In this document: piece after piece, positions 8,066 through 16,751 of the stretch
Position numbering within the stretch: the stretch's first letter is position 1
How the letters are laid out: every line of letters begins with the position of its first letter
From: an uncultured Blautia sp.
GTDB taxonomy: Bacteria > Bacillota > Clostridia > Lachnospirales > Lachnospiraceae
Direction: 5' to 3'
DNA: 21,836 nucleotides
NCBI RefSeq assembly: GCF_934371575.1
Contig: NZ_CAKRNY010000055.1
Location: forward strand, 1 to 21,836
Notes under the pieces: model-generated
Told to the model about the DNA's origin: nothing
The model's input: only the letters and a program-made list of their open reading frames with translations
Databases searched by the model: none
Translations under genes and position numbers: made by a program

Positions 8066-9787
8066 ATGAGTACAAAAATTTCCGGAAGTAAATATGCAGC
8101 AATGTATGGCCCGACAACAGGAGATAAAGTACGTCTGGCAGATACAAGTCTTGTAATAGAGGTGGAAAAGGATTATACAACCTATGGCGATGAAGTAAAA
8201 TTCGGCGGCGGAAAAAGCATCCGTGACGGTATGGGACAGTCTGTAAAAACCTGCAGTAAGGATGGAGATCTTGACCTGGTGATCACCAATGCTTTGATCG
8301 TGGATTCTACAGGAATTGTTAAGGCAGATATTGGTATTAAAGATGGAAAAATTGCAGGAATTGGAAAAGCTGGAAACCCAGATATTATGGACGGTGTAAC
8401 CCCGGGAATGACAGTTGGTGCATCCACTGAGGCACTTGCAGGAGAGGGAATGCTGGTAACAGCAGGTGGAATTGATACACATATTCATTTCATCAGCCCG
8501 CAGCAGATTGATTGTGCACTCTACAGTGGCGTAACTACCATGATCGGTGGTGGTACAGGTCCGGCAGACGGTACAAATGCAACAACCTGTACACCTGGTC
8601 CATGGAATTTAAGAATGATGTTAAAAGCAGCGGAAGAATATCCTATGAACCTTGGTTTTCTGGGAAAAGGCAACTGTTCTGACGAGGCACCTCTTATTGA
8701 GCAGGTAAAAGCCGGAGCTATGGGTCTGAAAATTCATGAAGACTGGGGTGCAACACCGGCTGTTATTGATCATTGCCTGAACGTGGCAGATGAGTATGAT
8801 GTACAGGTTGCCATTCATACAGATACTTTAAATGAGGGTGGATGTGTGGAAGATACACTTGCTGCAATAGGTGGCAGAACAATCCATACTTATCATACAG
8901 AGGGTGCCGGAGGCGGACATGCACCGGATATTATCCGTGCAGCAGCAGCCCCAAATGTGCTGCCATCATCAACAAACCCGACTATGCCATATACGGTAAA
9001 CACTCTGGATGAGCATCTGGACATGCTGATGGTATGCCATCATCTGGATAAGAGAATCCCGGAGGATGTAGCATTTGCTGATTCCAGAATCCGTCCGGAG
9101 ACGATTGCGGCAGAGGATGTTCTTCATGACATGGGTATTTTCAGTATGATGAGTTCGGACTCCCAGGCAATGGGACGTGTAGGCGAGGTTATCACACGTA
9201 CCTGGCAGACTGCAAGTAAAATGAAAGATGAGAGAGGCGCACTCCCGGAAGATGAAGGTCATGATAATGACAATTTCCGTGTAAAACGTTACATCTCCAA
9301 ATATACCATTAACCCGGCTATTACACATGGTATTTCCCAGTATGTAGGCTCTGTGGAAAAGGGAAAATTTGCAGATCTTGTTCTCTGGAATCCGGCGTTC
9401 TTTGGCGCAAAACCGGATATTATTATCAAGGGCGGTATGATCATTGCATCTAAGATGGGAGATGCAAATGCATCTATTCCTACTACACAGCCAGTGCTCT
9501 ATCAGCCAATGTTTGCTGCTCATGGAAAAGCAAAAAATGAAGCTTGTCTGACCTTTGTATCTCAGGCAGCAATGGATGAAAATGTAAAAGAAAAATATGG
9601 TCTGGAGAAGACGGTAGTACCTGTAAAAGGATGCAGAAATATCAGCAAAAAAGACATGGTATTCAATGACAGAACACCGGAACTTACCGTGGATCCGGAG
9701 ACATATAAGGTTACAGTGGATGGAGAAGAAATCACCTCTAAGCCTGCAGAAAAACTTCCTCTGACACAGCTTTATAGTTTGTTCTGA
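8066..9787 (+). CDS. ureC: Urease subunit alpha (catalytic)
   Basis: Catalytic nickel subunit of urease, 573 residues, full length. All metal ligands can be read: H139 and H141 ([11 protein letters not shown]), carbamylated lysine K222 (GLKIHEDWG), H251 ([10 protein letters not shown]), H277 ([13 protein letters not shown]) and D365 ([10 protein letters not shown]). Each is offset by five residues from the Klebsiella enzyme, with identical spacing. The mobile active-site flap with its cysteine and histidine is [13 protein letters not shown]. The protein should therefore be active once nickel is inserted by UreD, UreF, UreG and UreE, all encoded downstream. The ribosome binding site is AAGGAGG. 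Nothing unusual is seen in the reading frame. Confidence 0.99.
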   Translation: MSTKISGSKYAAMYGPTTGDKVRLADTSLVIEVEKDYTTYGDEVKFGGGKSIRDGMGQSVKTCSKDGDLDLVITNALIVDSTGIVKADIGIKDGKIAGIGKAGNPDIMDGVTPGMTVGASTEALAGEGMLVTAGGIDTHIHFISPQQIDCALYSGVTTMIGGGTGPADGTNATTCTPGPWNLRMMLKAAEEYPMNLGFLGKGNCSDEAPLIEQVKAGAMGLKIHEDWGATPAVIDHCLNVADEYDVQVAIHTDTLNEGGCVEDTLAAIGGRTIHTYHTEGAGGGHAPDIIRAAAAPNVLPSSTNPTMPYTVNTLDEHLDMLMVCHHLDKRIPEDVAFADSRIRPETIAAEDVLHDMGIFSMMSSDSQAMGRVGEVITRTWQTASKMKDERGALPEDEGHDNDNFRVKRYISKYTINPAITHGISQYVGSVEKGKFADLVLWNPAFFGAKPDIIIKGGMIIASKMGDANASIPTTQPVLYQPMFAAHGKAKNEACLTFVSQAAMDENVKEKYGLEKTVVPVKGCRNISKKDMVFNDRTPELTVDPETYKVTVDGEEITSKPAEKLPLTQLYSLF

Positions 9788-9809
9788 TTGCAGGAGAGGA
9801 GAGATTATT

Positions 9810-10316
9810 ATGTTAGGTGTTTGCCTTTTATTCGTAGGAATTGTATTGATCAATAACGGCATGTGTTCCCTATATAAGGTAGATGGAAAATCAACTGCTA
9901 TTATGAATATTTTTACAGGTGGTCTTTCATTATTTATTAATTTTGTCAATCTGGTACAGGGAAATTACTATGCTGCAGGAACCGGATTGCTGTTCTGCTT
10001 CACCTATCTTTTTGTAGCTTTCAGCAAGTTTTTAAAAGCCAGCCCTATTCCATTTGCGTGGTTTTCCACCTTTGTTGCTGTTAATGCGGTAATCTTTGGT
10101 ACGATCGAAGGTTTTACCGGAAGTGCTGCACTTGGAATCACACCGGATATCCGTTGGGCCGGAATTTGGTATCTGTGGGCGATTCTCTGGGGAACTTCTT
10201 TTGTAGAAGATATCTGCGGAAAAAAGCTTGGCAAATTTGTTCCATATCTTCAGGTGTTCGAGGGCGTTGTGACTGCTTGGATTCCCGGAGTTATGATGCT
10301 GCTTCAGGTCTGGTGA
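9810..10316 (+). CDS. ureI: UreI/AmiS-family urea channel
   Basis: Inner-membrane urea channel of 168 residues with six hydrophobic helices. It resembles Helicobacter UreI closely: LLFVGIVLINNGMCSLYKVDGKSTAIMN, TGLLFCFTYLFVA, FVAVNAV, GIWYLWAILWGTSFVEDI, LGKFVPYLQVFEGVVTAWIP. It should admit urea to the cytoplasmic urease. The sequence contains no histidine at all. In Helicobacter UreI, periplasmic histidines make the channel open in acid, so this version is probably not acid-gated, as reported for the Streptococcus salivarius homologue. It is shorter than the Helicobacter protein because the periplasmic loops are short. The gene lies between ureC and ureE in the same operon. Confidence 0.93.
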   Translation: MLGVCLLFVGIVLINNGMCSLYKVDGKSTAIMNIFTGGLSLFINFVNLVQGNYYAAGTGLLFCFTYLFVAFSKFLKASPIPFAWFSTFVAVNAVIFGTIEGFTGSAALGITPDIRWAGIWYLWAILWGTSFVEDICGKKLGKFVPYLQVFEGVVTAWIPGVMMLLQVW

Positions 10317-10361
10317 AAACCGGATCTGGAGTAACAAATCAGCAAGGAGGTCAAAAAAATA

Positions 10362-10838
10362 ATGCTGTGCGAACAGGTTTTGGGAAAACTACATGACATT
10401 GATACCACGGGAAAAACAGTGGAATATGTGGATATTGAATGGCATGAAGCTTTTAAGAAAATACATAAAAAAACGACAGACAGAGGAACAGAAATTGGCA
10501 TTCGTATGGATGATTCCATTCTTTCCAGAGGTCTGTATCAGGATGATGTGATTTATGCAGATGAAGAGAAAATTATTGTGGTAAATACACCGCCATGCGA
10601 GGTGATTCGTGTTTCGCTGACACCGGGACATGAGAAAATGTCTGCGAAGGTGTGCTATGAGATTGGCAACAGACACGCTCCGCTTTTCTGGGGTGAGAAT
10701 GATACTTTTATCACTATTTATAATGAGCCAATGTTTGTTATGCTCCAGAAAATCCATGGAGTTAAAGCAGAAAAAGAAGTGCTGAAACTGGATTTTGATA
10801 AAAGAATTTCTGCAAGTATCCATAACCATCATCATTAA
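10362..10838 (+). CDS. ureE: Urease accessory nickel chaperone UreE
   Basis: Nickel-binding metallochaperone of 158 residues that delivers nickel to the UreG-UreF-UreD assembly complex. The N-terminal domain is followed by the conserved C-terminal domain with the metal site H105 in YEIGNRHAPLFW. The protein ends with a short histidine tail, H154 and H156-H158 (IHNHHH), an additional nickel site also seen in longer form in Klebsiella UreE. The ATG follows AAGGAGG at 11 bases. No separate nickel importer is present in the window, so nickel uptake must be encoded elsewhere. Confidence 0.95.
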   Translation: MLCEQVLGKLHDIDTTGKTVEYVDIEWHEAFKKIHKKTTDRGTEIGIRMDDSILSRGLYQDDVIYADEEKIIVVNTPPCEVIRVSLTPGHEKMSAKVCYEIGNRHAPLFWGENDTFITIYNEPMFVMLQKIHGVKAEKEVLKLDFDKRISASIHNHHH

Positions 10839-10863
10839 AAAATATATAAGTTGGAGGCTTTTT

Positions 10864-11556
10864 ATGTCAGAAAAACAGTTCTATCTTCTGCAGGTAAATG
10901 ATGCATTATTTCCCATAGGAGGATACTCTCATTCACAGGGACTTGAGACTTACATTCAGCGGGGAATCGTTCATGATGTGGATACAGCCAGAGAGTATAT
11001 TACCCACAAAATCAAATGGAATCTTGCATACACAGAGCTTCTGGCTGCCAGACTTGCTTATGAAGCAGCCAAAAGAAATGACCTGGAAGAACTTCTGAAA
11101 CTGGAAGAAATTCTGGAGGCCTCCAGGATTCCCATGGAACAAAGAGATGCTGCCAGAAAAATGGGATCTCGTTTTGCAAAGACCATTGAAAAGCTTAATC
11201 TTTGGGTGAGCGAAAAAGGAATTTTCAGAGAATATCTGGAAGCCAGAAAGGGAAAAGCAGTGAATCATTGCTGCGTTTACGGTGTATTTTGTGAAGAAAT
11301 GCAGATTCCACTGGAAGATGCCCTAAGTCATTATCTTTACGCTCAGACATCTGCTATTGTGACGAATTGTGTAAAAACAATTCCACTGAGCCAGACTTCA
11401 GGACAGCAGCTTCTTAGTGGGTGTTATGGAGAATTTGATGAGATTCTGAAGGATATAATGAGCAAAAATGAAGAGGATTTATGTCTTTCTGCACCAGGTT
11501 TTGACATCCGGGGAATCCAGCATGAGAGACTGTATTCGAGGCTATATATGTCTTAA
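10864..11556 (+). CDS. ureF: Urease accessory protein UreF
   Basis: All-helical urease maturation factor, 230 residues. UreF bridges UreD and UreG and controls GTP-dependent nickel transfer into apo-urease. The diagnostic N-terminal block is LLQVNDALFPIGGYSHSQGLE, with the usual later motif AIVTNCVKTIPLSQTSGQQLL. An in-frame ATG at 10795 lies inside ureE; the ATG at 10864 (MSEKQFYLLQ) after TTGGAGG fits the family start. A 98-base gap with a hairpin separates it from ureG, the largest gap inside the operon. Confidence 0.96.
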   Translation: MSEKQFYLLQVNDALFPIGGYSHSQGLETYIQRGIVHDVDTAREYITHKIKWNLAYTELLAARLAYEAAKRNDLEELLKLEEILEASRIPMEQRDAARKMGSRFAKTIEKLNLWVSEKGIFREYLEARKGKAVNHCCVYGVFCEEMQIPLEDALSHYLYAQTSAIVTNCVKTIPLSQTSGQQLLSGCYGEFDEILKDIMSKNEEDLCLSAPGFDIRGIQHERLYSRLYMS

Positions 11557-11562
11557 AATATG

Positions 11563-11596
11563 TCAGAATACAGGTCGCAAACGGGCTGCATTCTGA
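11563..11596 (+). other. Intercistronic hairpin between ureF and ureG
   Basis: TCAGAATACAG (11563-11573) and CTGCATTCTGA (11586-11596) pair at 10 of 11 positions around a 12-base loop. No U-tract follows, so it is not a standard terminator. It could be an RNA stability or processing element that changes the expression of the downstream ureGD genes. Confidence 0.5.
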
Positions 11597-11654
11597 GCAG
11601 ATAGTAAAGTGGACTGCGAATATTTGTCGCGATTAAAGAAAAGAGGAAATCGAT

Positions 11655-12263
11655 ATGTCATATGCAAAAATCGGAGTAGCAGGACCAGTAGGTTCCGGAA
11701 AAACAGCACTTATTGAAGCATTATCAAGAAAGATGGCTGGAGATTACAGCATTGGTGTCATTACAAATGACATTTATACCAAGGAGGATGCCCAGTTTCT
11801 GGCAAAAAACAGTGTTCTTCCGGTAGAACGGATCATTGGGGTGGAAACCGGCGGATGCCCGCATACAGCTATCCGTGAGGATGCATCCATGAATCTGGAA
11901 GCAGTAGACGAGATGATGGAACGCTTTCCGGATATTGAACTTTTGTTTATTGAAAGCGGCGGAGATAACCTGTCGGCAACCTTCAGCCCGGAGCTGGTAG
12001 ATGCAACGATTTTTGTTATTGATGTAGCGGAAGGAGATAAGATTCCGAGAAAAGGCGGACCTGGAATTACCCGTTCGGATCTTTTGGTGATCAATAAGAT
12101 TGATCTTGCACCGTATGTAGGCGCAAGTCTGGAAGTAATGGAAAGAGATTCCAGAAAAATGCGTGGCGACAGACCATTCCAGTTTACTAATATCCGTGGG
12201 GATGAAAACGTGGATAAGGTAGTAGAATGGATCAAAAAGAATGTATTACTGGAAGGAATGTAA
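11655..12263 (+). CDS. ureG: Urease accessory GTPase UreG
   Basis: SIMIBI-class GTPase of 202 residues that powers nickel insertion into urease. The Walker A motif is GPVGSGKT (residues 10-17). The nickel-binding CPH motif is C68-P69-H70 in [14 protein letters not shown]. The Walker B-like region is [19 protein letters not shown], and guanine specificity comes from NKID. All essential residues are present. The ATG follows AAAGAGG. ureD starts 14 bases after the stop. Histidine-rich N-terminal extensions found in some UreG proteins are absent. Confidence 0.98.
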   Translation: MSYAKIGVAGPVGSGKTALIEALSRKMAGDYSIGVITNDIYTKEDAQFLAKNSVLPVERIIGVETGGCPHTAIREDASMNLEAVDEMMERFPDIELLFIESGGDNLSATFSPELVDATIFVIDVAEGDKIPRKGGPGITRSDLLVINKIDLAPYVGASLEVMERDSRKMRGDRPFQFTNIRGDENVDKVVEWIKKNVLLEGM

Positions 12264-12277
12264 AGGAATAAAGGCCT

Positions 12278-13078
12278 ATGGATAACAAATTCGGAAAGAC
12301 ATCCCGTATCAGTGCCTGTGCAGCTTTAAAGGATGGAAAAACAATCCTGGAGGACCTCTCTTTTACCGCTCCATACAAAATCATGATGCCCTTTGAGAAA
12401 GAAAACGGAGGGATTCAGATCATGCCTCTTTGTGCATCTGCCGGAATTATGGCCGGTGATTCCCAGGAGTTTTTGTATTATGTAAAAGAGGGTGCTGACC
12501 TGGAAATTTTGTCCCAGTCATTTGAAAAAATTCATAAAATGGATGAGGGTTCTGCCACTCGTACCATTGAAGTACAGGTAGATAAAAATGCCACATTGTA
12601 TTATTATCCCCAGCCGGTGATTCCCTTTGCCAAGTCCTCCTTTGACAGCAAAATGACCATTCATCTGGAAGATGAAACCTCCCGCCTCTTTCTGATGGAG
12701 ACCATTTCCTGTGGACGAAATGCACATGATGAACGGTTTCAGTATCGCAGATTTTCCTCAAAAGTGCTGTTATACCGAGGTGAAAAACTGATTTATCGTG
12801 ATAACACATGTTACGAACCGGATAAAATGCCCATGGAAGGAATCGGAATGTATGAAGGATATACGCATATGGCAAACCTGTTTTTATCTCAGATATATGA
12901 TGAAGATAAGGAAAAAATATGGCAGATTCTTGAGGAAGATTCAGAAGTGGACGGTGGTGTTACCAGCCTTACAAGTGGAGATCTGGCAGTAAGGATTTTT
13001 GGACACAGAGCTCAGAAACTGCAGCAGATAGCCGGAAAAATAAAAGAAATATATGAGAAATCACAAAATAAAATGTGA
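12278..13078 (+). CDS. ureD: Urease accessory protein UreD
   Basis: Beta-rich urease assembly protein of 266 residues (called UreH in Helicobacter). It binds apo-urease directly and passes nickel on from UreG/UreF. Recognisable blocks are PYKIMMPF, IMAGDSQEFLYYVKEGADLEILSQSFEKIH, LYYYPQPVIPFAKSSF and METISCGRNAHDERFQYRRFSSK. It is the last gene of the operon and is followed at once by a terminator. Placing ureD at the 3' end after ureG is the common order in Gram-positive urease clusters. Confidence 0.95.
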   Translation: MDNKFGKTSRISACAALKDGKTILEDLSFTAPYKIMMPFEKENGGIQIMPLCASAGIMAGDSQEFLYYVKEGADLEILSQSFEKIHKMDEGSATRTIEVQVDKNATLYYYPQPVIPFAKSSFDSKMTIHLEDETSRLFLMETISCGRNAHDERFQYRRFSSKVLLYRGEKLIYRDNTCYEPDKMPMEGIGMYEGYTHMANLFLSQIYDEDKEKIWQILEEDSEVDGGVTSLTSGDLAVRIFGHRAQKLQQIAGKIKEIYEKSQNKM

Positions 13079-13084
13079 TTGTTT

Positions 13085-13121
13085 AAAGATCTTTTACATA
13101 TAATGTGAAGGATCTTTTTTT
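13085..13121 (+). terminator. Terminator of the urease operon
   Basis: The stem begins AAAGATCTTTTACAT (13085-13099) and pairs with ATGTGAAGGATCTTT (13103-13117), using two U-G wobbles, with a tiny loop and a T run to 13121. It ends the urease transcript. Confidence 0.85.
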
Positions 13122-13138
13122 ACCGAATCAAGTCCCCT
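13122..13138. repeat. Fragment matching the start of the 16910 hairpin element
   Basis: These 17 bases (ACCGAATCAAGTCCCCT) equal 16910-16930 except for the loss of one CAAG unit. The similarity stops here; the later hairpins are absent. It may be a relic of the same repeated element or chance similarity in an intergenic region. Confidence 0.4.
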
Positions 13139-13165
13139 TTGAGGAGAATATTCAGAATAACCCAA

Positions 13166-13194
13166 TTGACGGGAAGTGTAGTGTGTTTTATACT
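13166..13194 (+). promoter_or_regulatory. Promoter of the MATE-CobW unit
   Basis: TTGACG (13166-13171) and TATACT (13189-13194) with a 17-base spacer. A start site is expected near 13201, about 70 bases before the MATE start codon. Confidence 0.75.
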
Positions 13195-13271
13195 AAAACA
13201 AACATATCACCTATTGGCGACATTACCCTATATGGAATAAAAAGTGTTTGAGAGAGAAAAGAAAGAGAAAA

Positions 13272-14633
13272 ATGAAGCAAATCGATTTTGAAAACGGAAC
13301 TGTAACAAAAAATATTTTCAGTACAGCTATTCCTATGCTGGTAGCGCAGATACTTAGTCTTTTATATAACATTGTAGATCGTATTTATATTGCCAGAATC
13401 CCGGATGTGGGGACAACAGCCCTTGGTGCAGTAGGAATCTGCTTCCCACTGATTGTGATCATAACAGCTTTTGCCAACCTGTTTGGAAGCGGCGGCGCAC
13501 CTCTTTTTTCTATTTACAGAGGGATGAAAGAGAATGGAAAAGCGCAGACAGTTATGAATACATCCTTTACTATGGTATGTATAAGTGGTGTGATTCTGAT
13601 GGCAATAGGTCTTTTGTTTGCAAAGCCCCTTTTGGTGCTGTTTGGTGCATCAGAAGACGGGTTGATCTATGCATATCCATACATGATAATTTATCTGATT
13701 GGAACGGTACCGTCCATGATTGCAACAGGAATGAATCCGTTTATTAATGCACAGGGATATGCTGTTACAGGGATGTTATCAGTAGCAATTGGAGCGGTAA
13801 CAAACCTGATTCTGGATCCGTTATTTATTTTTGTAATGGGACTTGGGATCAGAGGAGCTGCTATAGCAACTGTTATTTCTCAGCTTTTATCTGCTGCATA
13901 TGTGCTCCTTTTTCTTGAAAAAAGAGCAGAACTGAAGGCTCGTTTCATGAAGAAAAAAGAACTGAAATCCTGTGCAGAGTATGCAAAAAATATTGTCAGT
14001 CTTGGTACGTCAGGCTTTGTCATGCAGCTGACAAACAGCCTTGTATCTATCTGCTGTAATAATGTCCTTGGAGTAACGGGGGGAGATGTATACATATCGG
14101 TTATGACCATTATATCCAGTGTGCGTCAGATGGTTGAAACACCAATTTATGCTATAAATGAGGGGACTTCTCCTATTCTCAGCTATAACTATGGGGCAAA
14201 AAGACCGAAGCTTGTGCGTAAGGCAATGGTTACTCTGGCGGTGATGGTTCTGGCTTATACGGCTGTTGTCTGGAGTGTGATCATCTTTGCACCAGACTAT
14301 CTGATTGCAGTATTCAGCTCTGACAAACTTCTTATACAGGACGCAATTCCGGCACTGAAAACCTATTTTGCAGCATTTATTTTTATGGATTTTCAGTATA
14401 TTGGGCAGACAGTTTTTAAGTCCCTGAATAAGAAAAAACAGGCGATTTTTTTCTCTCTTTTGAGGAAGGTTTTTATTGTGGTGCCGCTCACTTATCTGCT
14501 TCCTTACGGCTTTAAAATGGGCACACATGGAGTATTTCTGGCAGAGCCGGTTTCTAACGTAATTGGTGGCAGTCTGTGCGTTATTACCATGCTGCTGATG
14601 GTGCTTCCTGAATTGAAAAGGATGGAAGAATAA
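13272..14633 (+). CDS. MATE-family multidrug/metabolite efflux transporter
   Basis: Integral membrane antiporter of 453 residues with about twelve hydrophobic helices. The start is typical of the family: MKQIDFENGTVTKNIFSTAIPMLVAQILSLLYNIVDRIYIAR when read in parts. Further MATE landmarks are GSGGAPLFSIYRG in the first half and NEGTSPILSYNYGA in the second. MATE proteins export cationic drugs or metabolites using sodium or proton gradients; the substrate here is unknown. A TTG start at 13248 is possible, but the ATG at 13272 fits the family. The CobW-like gene follows after 23 bases. Confidence 0.92.
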   Translation: MKQIDFENGTVTKNIFSTAIPMLVAQILSLLYNIVDRIYIARIPDVGTTALGAVGICFPLIVIITAFANLFGSGGAPLFSIYRGMKENGKAQTVMNTSFTMVCISGVILMAIGLLFAKPLLVLFGASEDGLIYAYPYMIIYLIGTVPSMIATGMNPFINAQGYAVTGMLSVAIGAVTNLILDPLFIFVMGLGIRGAAIATVISQLLSAAYVLLFLEKRAELKARFMKKKELKSCAEYAKNIVSLGTSGFVMQLTNSLVSICCNNVLGVTGGDVYISVMTIISSVRQMVETPIYAINEGTSPILSYNYGAKRPKLVRKAMVTLAVMVLAYTAVVWSVIIFAPDYLIAVFSSDKLLIQDAIPALKTYFAAFIFMDFQYIGQTVFKSLNKKKQAIFFSLLRKVFIVVPLTYLLPYGFKMGTHGVFLAEPVSNVIGGSLCVITMLLMVLPELKRMEE

Positions 14634-14656
14634 ACAATGATAAGAGGAAATTTATA

Positions 14657-15625
14657 ATGGTTAAAGTTGACTTGATAACTGGTTTTCTCGGCTCCGGGAA
14701 AACTACTTTTATAAAAAAATACGCTGCCTGGCTGATGGCTCAGGGGCAGAATATTGGCATTCTGGAAAACGATTTCGGGGCAGTAAATGTGGATATGATG
14801 CTGCTTCATGATCTGGAAGGGGAGAACTGTGAGCTGGAAATGGTTTCAGGCGGATGTGATGTAGACTGTCACAAAAGACGCTTCAAGACTAAGCTGATCG
14901 CAATGGGAATGTGCGGATATGACAGGGTTCTTATTGAGCCTTCCGGGATTTTTGATGTGGATGAGTTCTTTGACGTGCTTTACGAGGAACCGTTGGATAA
15001 ATGGTATCAGATCGGAAATGTGATTACCATTCTGGATGCAAGGCTGGAGGAGAAGCTGCAGCCTCAGGCAGAATATCTGCTGGCTTCTGAGGCGGCAGAT
15101 GCAGGCTGTATTGTTCTTAGCAAAAGCCAGGAGGCATCTTCTGAGGAGATTGGGGAGACAGTAGAACATTTGAATCGTGCCCTGGAAGGTGTGAAATGTA
15201 AGCGCCGCTTTACGGAAAAAGAGGTGCTGGATAAGGACTGGGAGCAGTTTACAGATGAAGATTTCCGTCGGATTTTTAACAGCGGATACGTGATGGAAGA
15301 TTTCGAAAAGCAGTGCTTTGATGAGAAGGATGGGTTTCAGTCCTTATATTTTATGGAACTGAAGATTTCGGAAGCTGAGCTGGAGAAGGCTGCACGTCAG
15401 ATATTGGAGGATCCGGAATGTGGAAATGTGTTCCGGATTAAAGGATTTGTGAAAGCGGATTCTGAAAAGGCGAAGGCTCATTCTGTGTCCGCAGAGATGG
15501 AGTGGCTGGAGCTGAATGCCACCCGCAGGGAATTTTCCCTGAAACCCGTTTCTGTAGGCCAGGAAGTGGTGATTGTGATCGGGGAAAATATGAATGAGGA
15601 ACGGATACGGGGGTATCTGGGGTAG
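14657..15625 (+). CDS. CobW/COG0523 G3E-family GTPase, probable metallochaperone
   Basis: GTPase of 322 residues. Walker A is GFLGSGKTT (residues 9-17). ENDFGAVNVD at 37-46 and the magnesium motif IEPSGI (93-98) are typical of COG0523 proteins. Two features are unusual: the metal motif, usually CxCC, reads C67-D-V-D-C71, and the guanine-specificity motif NKxD is replaced by SKSQ (155-158). The C-terminal domain (GNVFRIKGFV, WLELNATRREFSL) is CobW_C-like. Such proteins move zinc, cobalt, nickel or iron into enzymes. The location next to the urease operon raises the idea of nickel handling, but it has its own promoter and shares a transcript with the MATE gene. Confidence 0.85.
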   Translation: MVKVDLITGFLGSGKTTFIKKYAAWLMAQGQNIGILENDFGAVNVDMMLLHDLEGENCELEMVSGGCDVDCHKRRFKTKLIAMGMCGYDRVLIEPSGIFDVDEFFDVLYEEPLDKWYQIGNVITILDARLEEKLQPQAEYLLASEAADAGCIVLSKSQEASSEEIGETVEHLNRALEGVKCKRRFTEKEVLDKDWEQFTDEDFRRIFNSGYVMEDFEKQCFDEKDGFQSLYFMELKISEAELEKAARQILEDPECGNVFRIKGFVKADSEKAKAHSVSAEMEWLELNATRREFSLKPVSVGQEVVIVIGENMNEERIRGYLG

Positions 15626-15679
15626 GATTTTTTTATAATAAATATGTCAAAATAAGGATATATAAATATATGGATGGTA

Positions 15680-15717
15680 AAAGGGGCTGTCGGGAAATAG
15701 ACAGTCCCCTGTTTTTT
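15680..15717 (+). terminator. Terminator after the CobW-like gene
   Basis: AAGGGGCTGTC (15681-15691) pairs with GACAGTCCCCT (15700-15710) with one bulged A, followed by GTTTTTT. The reverse strand has CCCCTTTT after the stem, so it may also serve the convergent hepT gene. Confidence 0.82.
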
Positions 15718-15726
15718 ATAGTATAA

Positions 15727-16128
15727 TTATTTGTAATATTTGAAAACGTTATCTCTAAATCTCTCAAAAAGAGGATAATAGACATTGATAATATCCTGGA
15801 ATTTTTCAGTGGCGAAGGTGCCGTCGTAGTCGTGTGCCAGTTGATTGCGGGACTTTAGCATTTGAAGCCACTGATCGTCATCAATAAGACCATTAGTAAA
15901 TGCCTGTTGCAGCGTCTCCCTTGGGGAACCAGCTGCAAAATCCAGAATCCCCATTTTCTTGGTTAAAATATCTTTCATGACTTTCCAGGAAATATCGAAG
16001 GTGAGACTAAAATTAAGGACAGTCCCTTCGAGGACAAAGTCTGCTTTAGGATCTGCAGTTTTGCTTTTGGCCAGGTTAGAAAGGCTTTTGCAGAAGGTAT
16101 TATAACGGTTAATAAATTTGTTTTCCAT
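15727..16128 (-). CDS. hepT: HepT-like HEPN-domain toxin
   Basis: Helical HEPN-domain protein of 133 residues, related to the HI0074 'nucleotidyltransferase substrate-binding' family. The motif R94-NQLA-H99-D-Y101 fits RX4HXY of HepT toxins, in which the tyrosine is AMP-modified by the partner. In this family HepT is an RNase-type toxin neutralised by MntA. The start codon lies inside the upstream mntA-like gene (20-base overlap), as in other such pairs. The role here is inferred from the family; no target can be seen. Confidence 0.85.
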   Translation of the reverse strand: MENKFINRYNTFCKSLSNLAKSKTADPKADFVLEGTVLNFSLTFDISWKVMKDILTKKMGILDFAAGSPRETLQQAFTNGLIDDDQWLQMLKSRNQLAHDYDGTFATEKFQDIINVYYPLFERFRDNVFKYYK

Positions 16129-16390
16129 ACTTCTTTATATCCTCCAATAAATATTCATTTCTTATGCTGTCAAAATCGAAAATATCAATTTTCCTTAGTG
16201 TTTCAATCTGCAGCAGATCATCTTCCAATTGCAGCAGATTATCACAGCCGTATACTACAAAATCAATATCACTGGTGGGGGCAGCGGTGCCTGTGGCAAA
16301 AGAGCCGAACAAATCAAGGCGTTTGACACCGTTCTTTTTACAAATCTTCGTAACTTTTTCAATAATTTCCGGAATTGGCATTACGTTCAT
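16109..16390 (-). CDS. mntA: MntA-like minimal nucleotidyltransferase antitoxin
   Basis: Small nucleotidyltransferase of 93 residues from the ATG at 16390 (MNVMPIPEIIEKVTK). Its core is LFGSFATGTAAPTSDIDFVVYG: the G29-S30 motif and the catalytic pair D41 and D43. MntA proteins add AMP to the tyrosine of HepT and so block it. The reading frame stays open to an ATG at 16462, but that extension is not family-like. GGGAGG lies 13 bases upstream of 16390, rather far, so the start is not certain. It overlaps hepT by 20 bases. Confidence 0.85.
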   Translation of the reverse strand: MNVMPIPEIIEKVTKICKKNGVKRLDLFGSFATGTAAPTSDIDFVVYGCDNLLQLEDDLLQIETLRKIDIFDFDSIRNEYLLEDIKKYGKQIY

Positions 16391-16564
16391 ATTGCGCTTG
16401 TAACCTCCCTGTCTGGAATATCCTGTCCAAAATATGATAGCAGTTTCTGGAAAGCAATTCAACTCTAAAACAACTTTTGGGTTTAAGATTAATTGGTGTT
16501 GCTTGGCGTCGTAATTTGTCGAACGATTTTTCTTGGAAAGTGATTTGTACTGTGCTATTCTAAG

Positions 16565-16582
16565 TACATCTTATAAGATGTA
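16565..16582. promoter_or_regulatory. Perfect 18-bp palindrome between divergent genes
   Basis: TACATCTTATAAGATGTA is self-complementary over all 18 bases. It lies between mntA (minus) and the small gene at 16752 (plus), about 175 bases from mntA. It could be an operator. Nothing else was recognised in 16391-16666 except a weak GTTCC/GGAAC inverted repeat near 16605-16622. Confidence 0.45.
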
Positions 16583-16666
16583 TCTGAAAACTTTTTGACT
16601 ATCGTTGTTCCAGATCAGGAACGGTAATATCCACTTTTATTTTTGTAATTACAATTGTTTAGAGGG

Positions 16667-16720
16667 TTTACATAGACTGAAAATACCGTTACAATGATTA
16701 TATGATCAATTAATAATCAT
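16667..16720 (+). promoter_or_regulatory. Promoter and palindromic operator of the 50-aa gene
   Basis: TTTACA (16667-16672) and TACAAT (16690-16695) have a 17-base spacer. An 8-bp inverted repeat, ATGATTAT (16694-16701) and ATAATCAT (16713-16720), overlaps the -10 box and start site, where a repressor would act. Confidence 0.65.
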
Positions 16721-16751
16721 AAAGGACGGTGTAAGTATGGAGGATAATTAC

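Noticed and set aside
8969..9949. Long minus-strand ORF (326 codons) opposite ureC
   Set aside because: It lies antisense to the certain ureC gene, has low-complexity composition, no ribosome binding site and no family resemblance.
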